A DNA stretch of 64,000 nucleotides. It comes from Gonocerus acuteangulatus (lineage: Eukaryota; Arthropoda; Insecta; Hemiptera; Coreidae). Numbering within the stretch: the stretch's first letter is position 1; each line of letters begins with the position of its first letter. The position numbers and the translations under genes were made by a program. The stretch is from NCBI GenBank assembly GCA_946811695.1, contig OX328132.1, forward strand, positions 96,720,022-96,784,021. The letters run 5' to 3'. Below the pieces are notes generated by a model. That model searched no databases and was not told where the DNA came from. It saw only the letters and a list, made by a program, of their open reading frames with translations. This document shows, in pieces, positions 12,186 to 22,299 of this stretch.

Positions 12186-12538
12186 GGGGGCGAGGTTAGC
12201 TCAGTGGTAGAGCGCTGGACTAATAAGCTGGAGGCCTGAGTTCAAATCCCGAGCAAGCACTAAAGATTTTTTCTTCTAGTGTCTTCGTTCATGGGTTGAA
12301 TTCGGCCTCCCTGACCGTCCCTAGGCCAACCCAGCCTTTAATTAATTAATTAATTAATAATGGGTACCTTGGTTGGTGCTAATGACTCTAGGAGTCGAAG
12401 CAGCCAAGGGGAAAATCAGGCGGCCGGAGCATAGTACTGACCACACTATCTCCCTAGTGTGCCGTATGGTCATGAATCAGATACCTCTATAGTATCTGCC
12501 CCTCAGGGCCCTCGTGGCCTGTTACGGGACTGATTTTG
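12186..12538 (+). mobile_element. tRNA-derived SINE with Ile-like head
   Basis: The first 75 bases are tRNA-like, with an A box (TTAGCTCAGTGGTAGAGC), an anticodon loop reading CTAATAA (Ile, AAT) and a B box (GTTCAAATCCC). The acceptor stem does not pair, so it is not a working tRNA. About 280 bp of unrelated body follow, ending TGTTACGGGACTGATTTT. The insert lies between exact 13-bp target duplications (atttacggtcagt at 12173-12185 and 12539-12551), the mark of target-primed retroposition. A diverged piece of the tail may survive near 39905-39950. The body family is not identified. Confidence 0.8.
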
Positions 12539-12604
12539 ATTTACGGTCAGTTCTCAAAACCCGTCGAGCCTTGGTAGGTAAAAATTGCCAATATTGTTTA
12601 TGTT

Positions 12605-12748
12605 TAGTTACTTTAAGCCCGGTTCATCCCTCCCTTCATAGGGAGGAACCCCGCTTATAAGGTTGATCTCATAACAATCCGGAAGTGCCGACTAGAAAAT
12701 TTTGCGTTTCAGAACCCCTAGAGACCGAAAATGCCGGTGGTTCAAATT

Positions 12749-12791
<43 letters not shown>

Positions 12792-13160
12792 CTCTTCGCT
12801 CTCTAGCTCCCAGACGAATGGTCCGATTTTGATGAAATTTGGTACAAAAAGCTTTCGTCTAATTTGAAAGGTCATGTTCGTTAACCAGCAGAATCCGCCC
12901 ACCGGAACATGGTTTTTGGAGCGACATTCGGGCGAAAAAAATCGTTGCGCTTACTTCATATGCTTGCAAGTACTCGTTTTATAGGCGTCTTGGCCTAGGA
13001 AAACGAATGAAACCATTTTTAAGGCGATAGCTCTAACCGTTTTCGAAAAAATTGGAAAAATAGTGGTTGAATAATGTTTTTTGGTTTGGGTACTTAGAAT
13101 CATGGGATTTAGTTGAAACTTTTTCTGCATGTTTAAATTTCATAAAAGTCCGACTCGTAG
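12605..13160 (+). repeat. R-family repeat, head, (TA)n and body
   Basis: This copy shows the order head, (TA)n, body. The head contains a GGTTCATCCCTCCCTTCATA block, the GGAAGTGCCGACTAG block and the ACCGAAAATG / GGTGGTTCAAATT block. The (TA)n lies at 12759-12787. The body begins TTTGTCTCTTCGC and carries GATTTTGATGAAATTTGGTA and CAGCAGAATCCGCCCAC. The same order is found at 50315-52445, and parts occur at eight or so other places in this window. It does not code for protein. The long peptides it yields (runs of Tyr-Ile) come from translating (TA)n. Confidence 0.75.
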
Positions 13161-13689
13161 GAACTGCATCATCTTAGCGCGGTTCCATTCATATCCCTAG
13201 TGTCATTTTGTATACTTAGATTAGAAACAGTTATTACAAGAAACCGGTTTCTTAGGTTTTCACGTATTTTTTTTTCCTTTCTCCTAAACATGATAAAGAT
13301 AGATTTTTTATATGATTCGCGTCTTATAGTATCATTCATGCAAATTTGGAAGAACCTAAAAAAACCTAGTATGGATGATATCACCTAAAACCCAATGGAA
13401 TGACCTAGACGGACCGGCTACAAAGGGCCTGCAGCTTGACCGCAGACAAAGGGCAAGCAGCGTACCCTTATACCTAGAACACCCTAGAGCCTGGCTTGGC
13501 CAGGCTCCACTGCTACAGACATGAAATTTTTATATTTCATTGTTCAATGTATTCAAAACTATCAACATGTTTATAATTTCTAAATGTTTCATATAATAAA
13601 TACCATTTAAAACAAACACTTAAAAAGTGAGCTAAACAACTACGAAAACCCGTTCAAAAGAACACATTCAAAGTTTTCATCACCGTTTT

Positions 13690-14663
13690 CTCCGATTGAC
13701 ATCGACTAATCGAAAATCTTCTCAGAATATTAATTATAGAGACTTTAGTAAGCTTTTGAATAGTTTCTATCCACTTATGACGATTTCCCAACTGTTTTCG
13801 AGATATTAAGGAAAATATGCGATGCTCCCAAAACTTTTCATGTCTCTTAATAACATATTTTATTCTAATCCTTCCTTAACTCCAAGCGTAAACAAAATTT
13901 AAACATCTTTGTTTATATGCATTTTAAACATGCAGAAAATATTTTAACTTAATCCAATGATTCTAAGTACCCAAAACAAAAATAAACGAAATCAATTACT
14001 TCAAAGTTTTAAGCACTTATTTCTCCAATTGACATCGCCTGATCAAAACTTTGTTCAGAACCTTTTTTGTAGAGCCTTTAGTAAGCTTTCGAGTGGTAAC
14101 CTTTTGCTTGCCAAGATTCTCTACCGTTTTCGAGAAGTTCCCAAAACTTTTCATGTTTCTTAATAAAATATTTTATTCTAATTCTTCCTTCACTCCAAAC
14201 GTAACCAAAATTTACACATCATTGTATGTATGGAATTTAAACAAGCAGAAAATATTTCTATGATTCGAAGTAACCAAACCAAAAACTTGATTTAACAATT
14301 ATTTTTCCGATTTTCTCGGAAACGGTTAAAGCAATCGCCTTAAAAATGGTTTCATTCGTTTTACTAGCCCAAGAAGCCTATAAAACGAGTACTTACAAGC
14401 ATATGAACTCAAAAACGACAGCGTTACGATTTTTTTTTTGCGCGAATTTCGCCCCAAACGCTATCTTCCAGTGGGGGGATTTCGCTGGTTAACGAACTTG
14501 ACCTTTCAAATTGGACAACGGATTTTATTTGGACCCACCGTTATTTTCGGTCTCTAGGGGTTCTGAAACGCGAAATTTTCTAGTCGGCACTTCCGGATTG
14601 TTTCATGAGATCAACCTTATAAGCGGGGTTCCTCCCAATGGAGGGAGGGAGGAACCGCGCTAA
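13690..14663 (-). repeat. R-family repeat, inverted copy with two tandem tail units
   Basis: Read on the minus strand from 14663, this has the head without a long (TA)n, then the body (about 14290-14530), then two tail units of roughly 285 bp (about 14270-13975 and 13975-13690). Each tail unit carries the TACTTAGAATCAT / TCTGCATGTTTAAA and AAATTTTGTTTACG blocks. It is inverted relative to the copy at 12605-13160 and to the tails at 14670-15250. It is non-coding, although conserved repeats give similar chance reading frames on both sides. Confidence 0.7.
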
Positions 14664-14669
14664 CAACTA

Positions 14670-15250
14670 GTATGTTCAAATTTTGTTTACGTTTGGAGTT
14701 AAGTTAAGAATAAAATATTTTATTAACACAGATGAAAAGTTTTTGGAACTTCGTATACTTTCCTGAATATCTCGAAAACGGTGGAGAATCTTGGTAAGCA
14801 AAAGGTTACCATTCGAAAGCTTACTAAATGCTCTACAAAAAAGGTTCTGAACAACAAAGTTTTGATCAGGCGATGTCAATTGGAGAAATAAGTGCTTAAA
14901 ACTTTGAAGTAATTGATTTCGTTTATTTTTGTTTTGGGTACTTAGAATCATTGGATTAAGTTAAAATATTTTCTGCATGTTTAAAATGCATATAAACAAA
15001 GATGTTTAAATTTTGTTTACGCTTCGAGTTAAGGAAGGATTAGAATAAAATATGTTATTAAGAGACATGAAAAGTTTTGGGAGCATCGCATATTTCCTTA
15101 ATATCTCGAACACGGTTGGGAAATCGTCATAAGTGGATAGAAACTATTCAAAAGCTTACTAAATTCTCTACAAAAAAGATTCTGAAACTATCTTTGATTA
15201 GGTGATGTAAATTGGAGAAATAAGTGCATAAAACTTCCAATACGTTTGTT
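14670..15250 (+). repeat. R-family tail, two tandem units
   Basis: Two direct tail units (about 14670-14955 and 14956-15250) match, in inverted orientation, the tails at 13690-14270. The two blocks could pair into a hairpin with arms of nearly 580 bp and a spacer of about 400 bp that itself contains the R body and head. Confidence 0.7.
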
Positions 15251-15302
15251 TTGTTCTTTTGAACGGTTTTTTTTTTCTCTTTCCCTTAGTTTTTTTTACT
15301 GC

Positions 15303-15440
15303 TTTTAGAGCGGTTCCTCCCTCCCTTCATAGGGAAGAACCCCGCTTATAAGGTTGATCTCATGAAACAATCCGGAAGTGCCGACTAGAAAATTTTGCGT
15401 TTCAGGACCCTAGAGACCGAAAATGACGGTGGTTCAAATT

Positions 15441-15510
<70 letters not shown>
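15303..15510 (+). repeat. R-family head followed by a 64-bp (TA)n
   Basis: The head block (GGTTCCTCCCTCCCTTCATA through GGTGGTTCAAATTTCTGTG) is followed by (TA)n at 15447-15510. The R body that should come next is absent: a different element begins at 15517, so the (TA)n was either an insertion target or a breakpoint. Confidence 0.75.
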
Positions 15511-15516
<6 letters not shown>

Positions 15517-17854
15517 CAGGGTGATTCAGGTCTAAGTAGCCAAACTCTAGGAGGTGAATCTAGACATCATTTCCAACAAAAAAGTTCATTTCAAGTATGG
15601 TCCGATTTCGAAAGGAAAAGGAGCTATGTCCAATTATCTGTTTTTTTAACGTAGTCATGTTTTTTATTGAATAAGAAAGGATTGCTCAAAAACTATTGAA
15701 GATAATTTAATTATAATTACGCCATCATAAAATAGACAAAATTTCCTTTAAAAATATAGTAATTCAATTCACCAAAATCATTATTAAAAGATACTTTCTG
15801 GACGTCCAATAACGCGCTTCTGTTTTTATCAATGAATCAGAGTTTTTTCGCGATTTTTTTTCTCAGCCCCCTAACGGACTACAGATTCAATACTTTTAGG
15901 AAAACTTCTACATTTAGTAAGCATTAAATCTATGAAAATGAAGTGGAGGTTTATTAGGGAATAAATTGAACGATTGGCTCTCTTTTGTCAAAAAAATGTG
16001 GGATGTAGTTTTTTTACTTTCAAATACCTTGTGTGAAGAAATTAAAAATTATTCATTTTTTAACGGCCAAACTGTGGGTATCCATTGTCCATTCCGGAAG
16101 CAATAAATATAATTGAATGAAACGATTGGAAAAGTTTTTCATTTGAGAGATCTGTTACATTTCATATTTTTCAATTTTTCATTGATTTATGTTTTACATG
16201 ATGTATTTGGCACCCAGTTTTGACAAGAAACTTTGGGCGGAGAATTCAAAAAGATTGCAGGGTAGTTGAATAATTGTAATCCAGAATTTACACATAATTT
16301 GACTTGTTTTCAAATAAAATTTGAAATAAAACTAAAAATTGTGCAAAACATTGCGAGAGGGAAAATGTTAATCCTCAGTTCGGCCGCAAATTTTGTGGAC
16401 AGACAAAGCTACATTCACACGGAATGAGATATTTAACAGTCCCAATTCGCATACTCGGTTTCATTTTCTTTATTTATTTATTTAGAGCCTGCTAAAGCGC
16501 TATTTGCTCTTTTCAAAGTTGGAATGAATTTATATTTTCAATTAAATGTTCATATGAGATTTACCATAATGCAATAAATGTAAATAAATAAAGATAAGAC
16601 AATTTAAATTTTGAAAACTTCAAGTGATTAAATAAAAGAAAAGAGAATTCAAATTTGGAAATATTAGAAACAGGAGTTGATAAAAACGTATTAGTTTGCC
16701 ATGTGTACTCATTACTTCACTTCACTTTAATTCATACATGTTTTATTTGTGTGTTTGCTTTAAAGATTAATGTAGATATTTGTTTGTTTAAGGTATGTGA
16801 GTATTGTGTTAATGTGAGGACTGTTGTCTGTCAAGAGTTAGTTCATGTCATGTGGTAGATTTGTGCTGTCTCGTTGCTTGCATTCAGGCTTTCATTTTAA
16901 TCCTTATGCCGTGTGATGATCCACAATCAGTATCAGTTCTAAGATAACGTGTGGTTCGGGATTTTGGACGAATATCTTCTTGGCCAGGATTGATTCAACG
17001 TATTTTTAAACCTCACGATTTAAATACGACCGACCTATTGCATTGGAAGACGTTCCGCTAGCACATAGATTCATGGTTCCAAATGGATTGCTGTCCAGCA
17101 TATAGCAGCAGTGCTATTAGACAGTGGATGGATCCAATGCCCAAGTTCATAAAGGTCCAATTGGAAATTTTCAAACATATTAGCAAATATTTTAGTGCCA
17201 ACAACATCATGTAAAAGATAAATCAATGCAAATTTGTTAAACAAAAAATGTAACAGATCTCCCAAATGAAAAACTTTTCCAATCATTTCTATCAGTTACT
17301 TCTTCTTACTAATAATTTTTAATTTCTTCACAAAAGGTATTTGAAAGTAACAAAACTACATTCCACATTTTTTTGACAAAAGGGAGCCAATTATTCAATT
17401 TATTTCCGAATAAACCTCCACTTTATTCGCATTGATTTAATGCTTATTAAATGTAGAAGTTTTCGTGTAAGTATTTAATCTGTAGTCCGTTAGGGGGCTG
17501 AGGAAAAAAATCGCGAAAAAACTCTGATTTATTGATAAAAACAGAAGTGCGTTATTGGACGTCCAGAAAGTATCTTTTAATAATAGTTTTAGTGAATTAA
17601 ATTACTGTCTTTTTAAAGGAAATTTTGTCTATTTTATGATAGCATAATTAGAATTTAATTATTTTCAATAGTTTTTGAGCACTCCTTTCTTATTCATTAA
17701 AAAACATGACTACGTTAAAAAAAACAAAAACAGAAAATTGGGCATAGCTCCTTTACATTTCGGAATCGGACCATACTTGAAATGAACTTTTTTGTTGGAA
17801 ATTATGTCTGCAATCACCTGCTAAAGTTTGGCTACTTAGACCTGAATCACCCTG
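15517..17854. mobile_element. DNA element with very long terminal inverted repeats
   Basis: Both ends read CAGGGTGATTCAGGTCTAAG inward, and TA dinucleotides flank the element (15515-15516 and 17855-17856). The inverted repeats run far inside: about 15517-16215 pairs with about 17165-17854, including the blocks CTTTCTGGACGTCCAATAA and CAGCCCCCTAACGGACTACA in each arm. The 950-bp centre is unrelated to the arms and holds a weak reading frame on the minus strand (17286-17071) without a recognised domain. The TA target suggests an IS630-Tc1-mariner-like mechanism, but no transposase is visible, so this is a non-autonomous foldback-type element. Confidence 0.7.
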
Positions 17855-17868
17855 TATATATATATATA

Positions 17869-18560
17869 CAGGGTGCCCGTAAATGTCTAGTCATATTGTG
17901 GGAGGTGGCAGAGGACCTTTAGGGGAACAAAAAATGTTCTATAACGATTTTCCGAATTTTCGCCCATAAGGAAGAAAACGTCGTTTTATTGTTTTATCGA
18001 GACAAACGTGGTTTTTAGAATAATAGTCGTAGTAGCTCCGGCCCAGGTGGTTCTACTAGAAAGAAAGTGAAACCAATCGAAAGGTGAGTAAATTTACTAT
18101 AAGACTAGATGATAGTAAACGTAAAAATGAATAAATGTAAATATGTCTTTCTTATCAAAAGAAAGCTATTCTAAATTTCCTGACATTTTCTTGATATTTC
18201 TTACCAGCGTTACTCCTCAATGGGCAGGATCTGAGATTTCCGGGTTCCAGAAAACCTTCTTCATTTAACCAGCTTTCCATTCATGTATCACAACCCTATG
18301 TTATTGAATTATGTGAACGATTAAAGAACAAAAGTTAAAAAAAAAAAAAAAAAAACATGGATCTGTGAAAAGAAAGTTATATTTTTTTCTTCAGTTTATT
18401 CAAAAAGCTGAAGAAAAATATTTATTTTTATAAATGTTTACATAAATATTAAGTAAATATTTACTTAAAACAATAAAAAAATTACTTCCACGACCAAAAA
18501 AAAATCCTAAAACAGTAAATAAATAAAATACACATTTATTTTGAATTTATTAATTACAGT
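17869..18560 (+). mobile_element. End of a second CAGGGTG-type element
   Basis: Only 14 bp of TA repeat after the previous element, a new terminus CAGGGTGCCCGTAAATGTCT begins at a TA. The first seven bases match the neighbour but the rest does not. No matching opposite end was found in the window, and the interior has no coding frame, so the right border given is only a guess. Confidence 0.35.
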
Positions 18561-18607
18561 AACTAATACTGGGTCCAGGAGGTGGCCATTAATGAACCCC
18601 AACCACT

Positions 18608-18872
18608 CATCAACCTCGAAAATTATTATTTTTACCTAGATCACGCATTTGAACACATTTTTACAGGACTATCTACATCTTATTTATTAGAGATGGGATA
18701 TTTAATTACAACAAACACACATGGACCCACCAGAATCCCAGGACGGTTCACAAGCGTTGCCATCAGTATCAATTCAAGGTAAAGCATTTGTTTTCTAACT
18801 ATAAATACCTGCAAAAATGTGTTCAAATGCGTGATCTAGGTAAAAATAATAATTTTCGAGGTCGGAGATCAA
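18608..18872. repeat. Inverted repeat, arms of about 55 bp
   Basis: The arm at about 18615-18668 (ctcgaaaattattatttt, then acctagatcacgcatttg) returns in reverse complement at about 18815-18866, with about 145 bp between. Chance reading frames on the two strands therefore share a similar peptide. Function unknown; it may be a MITE or part of the surrounding repeat block. Confidence 0.6.
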
Positions 18873-18904
18873 GGCTTCCGATTTGCAAATCGAAAAATAG
18901 CTAT

Positions 18905-19930
18905 AGGTGGAAATTTTTGGAACACAATTTTTGACTTCGTAACTTTGTTTGGGCTGGATAGGAGGTGAACATATCAATAGTCCTCGCCCGTAGCCTTTGT
19001 GCCGGGGGGGAGGGGGGTTTAGAAGGTCCCATTTTTCGGGTTTTCACTTATATCACGGAAACCCTGCATCCTAGCGACATGACTATTCTATAACAAATGA
19101 AAGCTGATTAAATTTCCTACAAGTTTTATTCTATAAAGTTCTTCGAGATATCATTAGGTTTCGAAATATTCGCTCTTGAATGTCGCTAATTTTGGGGAAA
19201 AACACTTTCGCCGCATATTTTTTCCCCTTTTTGACTTGATAACTCTTCAACGATGAACCCAAAAATAAATAACGGTCATAGTGTTGTAGAGTATTGCATT
19301 CCCTTCAATAATATATATATTACTTTGCTAGTTTATGTATTTTCCTTCAAGCGTAAAAATAATTTCAGTGTTCATCGTGAAATCTGAAATTTAGCGACTA
19401 ATAGACCAGGTAACTGGTTTATAGATGGAAATGTTTGGAACACAATTTTTGACTTCATATCTTTGTTTCGGCTAATTAGGAGGTCAACGTATCAAAAGTC
19501 CTCGCCCGTAGCCTTTGTGCCGGGGGGACGGGGGTTTAGAAGGCCCCATTTTTCGGGTTTTCACTTATATCTCGGAAACCCTGCGTCCTAGCGACATGAC
19601 CACTCCATAACAGAGATATCATTAGGTTTCGAATGCTGATTAAATATGCTACAGGTTCTATTTATTAAAGTTTTTCGAGAGATCTTTAGTTTTCGAAATA
19701 TCCGCTCTTGAATGTTGGTCATTTTGGGGAAAAACACACTTTTTGGTCTTTTTGACCGGATAACTCTTAAACAATACACCCAAAAAATAAATGCCGTTTA
19801 TAGGGTTGTAGAGCATTACATTCTCTTCAAGAATATATATAACTTTACTATTTTATGTATTTTCCTTCAAACGTGAAAACAGTTTTAATGTTTATCGTGA
19901 TATCTGGCAACAACTGACCAATGAACCTTT
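18905..19930 (+). repeat. Tandem duplication of a non-coding unit of about 520 bp
   Basis: The stretch starting GGAACACAATTTTTGACTTC at about 18918 returns at about 19438. It carries the same blocks in order: CTCGCCCGTAGCCTTTGTGC, a G tract, TTTCGGGTTTTCACTTATAT, ACCCTGC.TCCTAGCGACATG and GAATGTNG-TTTTGGGGAAAAAC. The second copy has a small rearrangement near 19612-19640. It is non-coding. Confidence 0.75.
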
Positions 19931-20019
19931 CAATTTCTCACCATTTACAGCCAATGTATAGTCCAAAATATGCTCCATTGTGTAAATATAGTGAGTACAT
20001 ACGTCCAGTACGGGAATTA

Positions 20020-20086
20020 GACGATAGATTTTTGTACCAAATTTCATCAAAATCGGCCCATTATTGAGGCCAGGAAAGCGCAGACA

Positions 20087-20138
<52 letters not shown>

Positions 20139-20175
20139 CCCTAAAGAACGAAAATAACGGTGGTTTAAATTTGAA
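20020..20175. repeat. R-family fragments around a (TA)n in inverted arrangement
   Basis: The R body start lies on the minus strand (TTTGTACCAAATTTCATCAA at 20033-20052), next to (TA)n at about 20091-20134. On the other side lies the last part of the R head on the plus strand (CCCCTAAAGAACGAAAATAA, then GGTGGTTTAAATTT). In complete copies, head and body have the same orientation, so a rearrangement took place through the (TA)n. Confidence 0.55.
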
Positions 20176-20179
20176 AAGC

Positions 20180-20450
20180 TGTTATTGATAGTATGTTATC
20201 CAGCTTTATATGCTGAAAAATCCACTCCAAATGATAAACGTTTTAACTGTCAAGCAGATCCACTATCAATAGGGGGGTATGTAAGTTTAGACACAATGTC
20301 TTCAACATCAATATCTTCTTTTTTTTTTGGCGCATCGACATCTTGGCCATTAGCACCGAACACCAATAACATGTACATTTTTATCTTCTCTCGTAAACTT
20401 GTCACTTGTAACAACTATACAATGCCAAAAACATATTATTTATTGTTTAA
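20180..20450 (-). pseudogene. C-terminal fragment of a pogo-superfamily-like transposase
   Basis: On the minus strand a frame ends in an acidic tail (DIDVEDIVSKLTYPPIDSGSA) at a TGA at about 20249. The same tail with changes occurs at 51290-51380 inside the element at 50506-51798 (DIDVEDVVAKLPYP, then TIASGSA). Upstream of it both copies share SDKFTRED. Conservation of the peptide in two diverged copies shows that it was once coding. The rest of the protein is missing here and other frames are broken. Placing it in the pogo/Tigger group is an inference from the second copy. Confidence 0.45.
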
Positions 20451-20949
20451 ATATATTTCAATTGTTTCCAACTCTATTTTATCAATTATGAACCTTTCTC
20501 CTGGTATATTAAATATGTTCTCAATACATTATAAAGGATGGATGGTGAGAATTGGTAATAAATCTAGGCGCACGGTAGTGCGCCAGGCCAAGTTCCGGCC
20601 TAAGCATACTGTGTGTATATTACAGGAGGCCTTAGAGCCGATTTTTACCCTCTCATAACTTTCAACCAGGTAAAGATAAAGTTATTTTACACAGGTATTA
20701 TACTTCTAGATGTGAGTGCAACTGGAAATTTTCATAATTCTACATCGAATAGTTTCTGAGATATAAGCGATCGAAAATCGGGATTTACAAGACTCACTCA
20801 CTCACTGACTCATCAAAATTATTAGGCACTTCCCATGATGCTAGAGACTTGAAATTTTGCAGGATGATAGATATGAGGGTGGTATTGAAGGAAAAAATCG
20901 AAAAATCCTGAAAAGTTGAGTTTGACTCCGCTTCCGGGGCGGGGGGGGT

Positions 20950-21083
20950 GCCAGTTTTGTACTTCATTCGGAAACCCATCATTCCGTCCGAAACCCATGA
21001 TGTGGGGTATCAAATGAATCGTCTCGGTATGAAGAACCTATATTTGATGTTTTAAGAAACATTTAGACGCATATAAACTTGGT
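20950..21083 (+). repeat. Left direct repeat beside the 124-bp array
   Basis: The blocks ACCCATGATGTGGGGTATCA, AATGAATCGTCT and ATGTTTTAAGAAACATTT are repeated with few changes at 21797-21931, on the other side of the tandem array. The pair encloses the array like short LTRs or like the ends of a larger repeated unit. No coding sequence. Confidence 0.65.
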
Positions 21084-21096
21084 CAAAATCTTATAC

Positions 21097-21800
21097 CAGC
21101 TGTCTGTCTGTATGTTTGTTCCTTATACAAATCCGAACCGTTTGAACGATTTTGACCAAACTTGGGACACAGGTGGGTCTTGATACGGGAAGAATCATAG
21201 GCTAGGTTAAATTGTCTATCAGCTGTCTGTCTATCTGTTTGTTCCTGATACAAATACACACCGTTTGGCCGATTTTTACAAAACTTGGCAAACTGGTAGG
21301 TCTTGATCCGGGAAGTGGCATAGACTAGGTCAAAATCGTCAATCAGCTGTCCGTCTGTCTGTTTGTTCATTATACAAATCCACACCATTTGACCGATTTT
21401 GACAAAACTTGACACACGGGTCGGTCTTGATCCCGGGAGTGTCATAGGCTAGTTCAAAATCGTCTATCAACTGTTTGGCTAACTGTTTATTCCTTATACA
21501 AATCCACACGATTTGACCGATTTTGACCAAACATGGTACACAGGTGGGTCTTTATCCGGGGAGTGTGATAGGCTAGGTCAAAATCGTCTATCAGCTGTCT
21601 GTCTGCATGTTTGTTCCTTACACAAATTCACACCATTTGACCGATTTTGACCAAACTTGGCACACAGGTAGGTCTTGGTCCGAGGAATGCACTAGGCTTG
21701 GTCAAAAAGGTCTTTCAGCTGTCTGACTGTATGTTTGTTCCTTATACAAATCCACACCGTTTTGACCAAACTTTGCACACAGGTAGGTCATATTACCTAT
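21097..21800 (+). repeat. Tandem array of six 124-bp units
   Basis: The block CAGCTGTCTGTCTG (or a close variant) starts at 21097, 21220, 21344, 21468, 21592 and 21716, giving a steady 124-bp period. Each unit also holds TTTGTTCCTTATACAAATCC, a GACCGATTTTGACCAAACTT block and CACAGGTAGGTCTTGATCCG. Units differ by scattered substitutions. 124 is not a multiple of three, so the protein frames through it are artefacts. Confidence 0.85.
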
Positions 21801-21931
21801 GACGTTTTGTACTTTTTGTTCCATCGGAAAGCCATCATTCCTTCTGAAACCCATCATGTGGGGTATCAAATGAATCGTCTTGGCAAGCAGAACCTATATT
21901 TGACGTTTTAAGAAACATTTCGACGCATCTT
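21797..21931 (+). repeat. Right direct repeat beside the 124-bp array
   Basis: Partner of 20950-21083 (CCATCATGTGGGGTATCAAA and GTTTTAAGAAACATTT). It abuts the coding relic on the minus strand at 21932-22290. Confidence 0.65.
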
Positions 21932-22290
21932 AACAACAACAGGTGTGACTTCTTTCTTAAATGTTGTAAATAAAGTCGTAGGGGTTAACTTCATATTATA
22001 CTTGAAAGCAGATACTAAGTTTTTCAAAGTCGAGTCATCTACATTACAAAGTTTAGGATCACAAACCCATAACGTATCGTCTTTGCTCTTATCTTTTTTT
22101 TTTTAAGGCCTTCTAAACTTTTCCTATTGTGATCTTTATCCTCGGGATAAGGTTCCTGTGCTTTACAGAGTAATAGTTTAATTAAGAGAGCAATCAATTT
22201 GTCCTCTAGAGTACTATCATCTGGAAGAGCTTCTAACTTTTCTAGTCTAGTGATTAGATGTAGATAGGTATGCTACTTATTGGTATCAAA
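21932..22290 (-). pseudogene. Unidentified coding relic, possibly from a retroelement
   Basis: Reading the minus strand gives about 120 codons of protein-like sequence in two frames. The first is YLHLITRLEKLEALPDD, then TLEDKLIALLIKLLLCKA, then EPYPEDKDHNRKSLEGL. After an A11 slip at about 22092-22102 comes SKDDTLWVCDPKLCNVDD, then STLKNLVSAFKYNMKLTPTT. Charged helices with regular leucines recall Gag-like or helical proteins, but I do not recognise a family. The frame change sits exactly in the A run, which suggests an old gene broken by slippage. It lies directly against the repeat at 21797-21931. Confidence 0.4.
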
Positions 22291-22299
22291 TATCAAGCA

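Noticed and set aside
12186..12260. Possible tRNA-Ile gene (anticodon AAT)
   Set aside because: The acceptor strands do not pair, and the sequence is the head of a longer insert bounded by exact target duplications, so it is a SINE.
12669..12902. Frames rich in Tyr-Ile (also near 32.3, 44.2, 44.6 and 50.4 kb)
   Set aside because: They are translations of (TA)n tracts.
13957..14951. Similar frames on opposite strands starting MILSTQNKNKRNQ
   Set aside because: Both come from inverted copies of the non-coding R tail; other copies of the tail do not keep the frame open.
21083..21530. Repetitive frames on the minus strand
   Set aside because: The 124-bp repeat period is not a multiple of three, and the frames shift between units.
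21097..21800. CRISPR-like regular spacing
   Set aside because: The whole 124-bp unit is repeated, with no unique spacers, in a eukaryotic genome.
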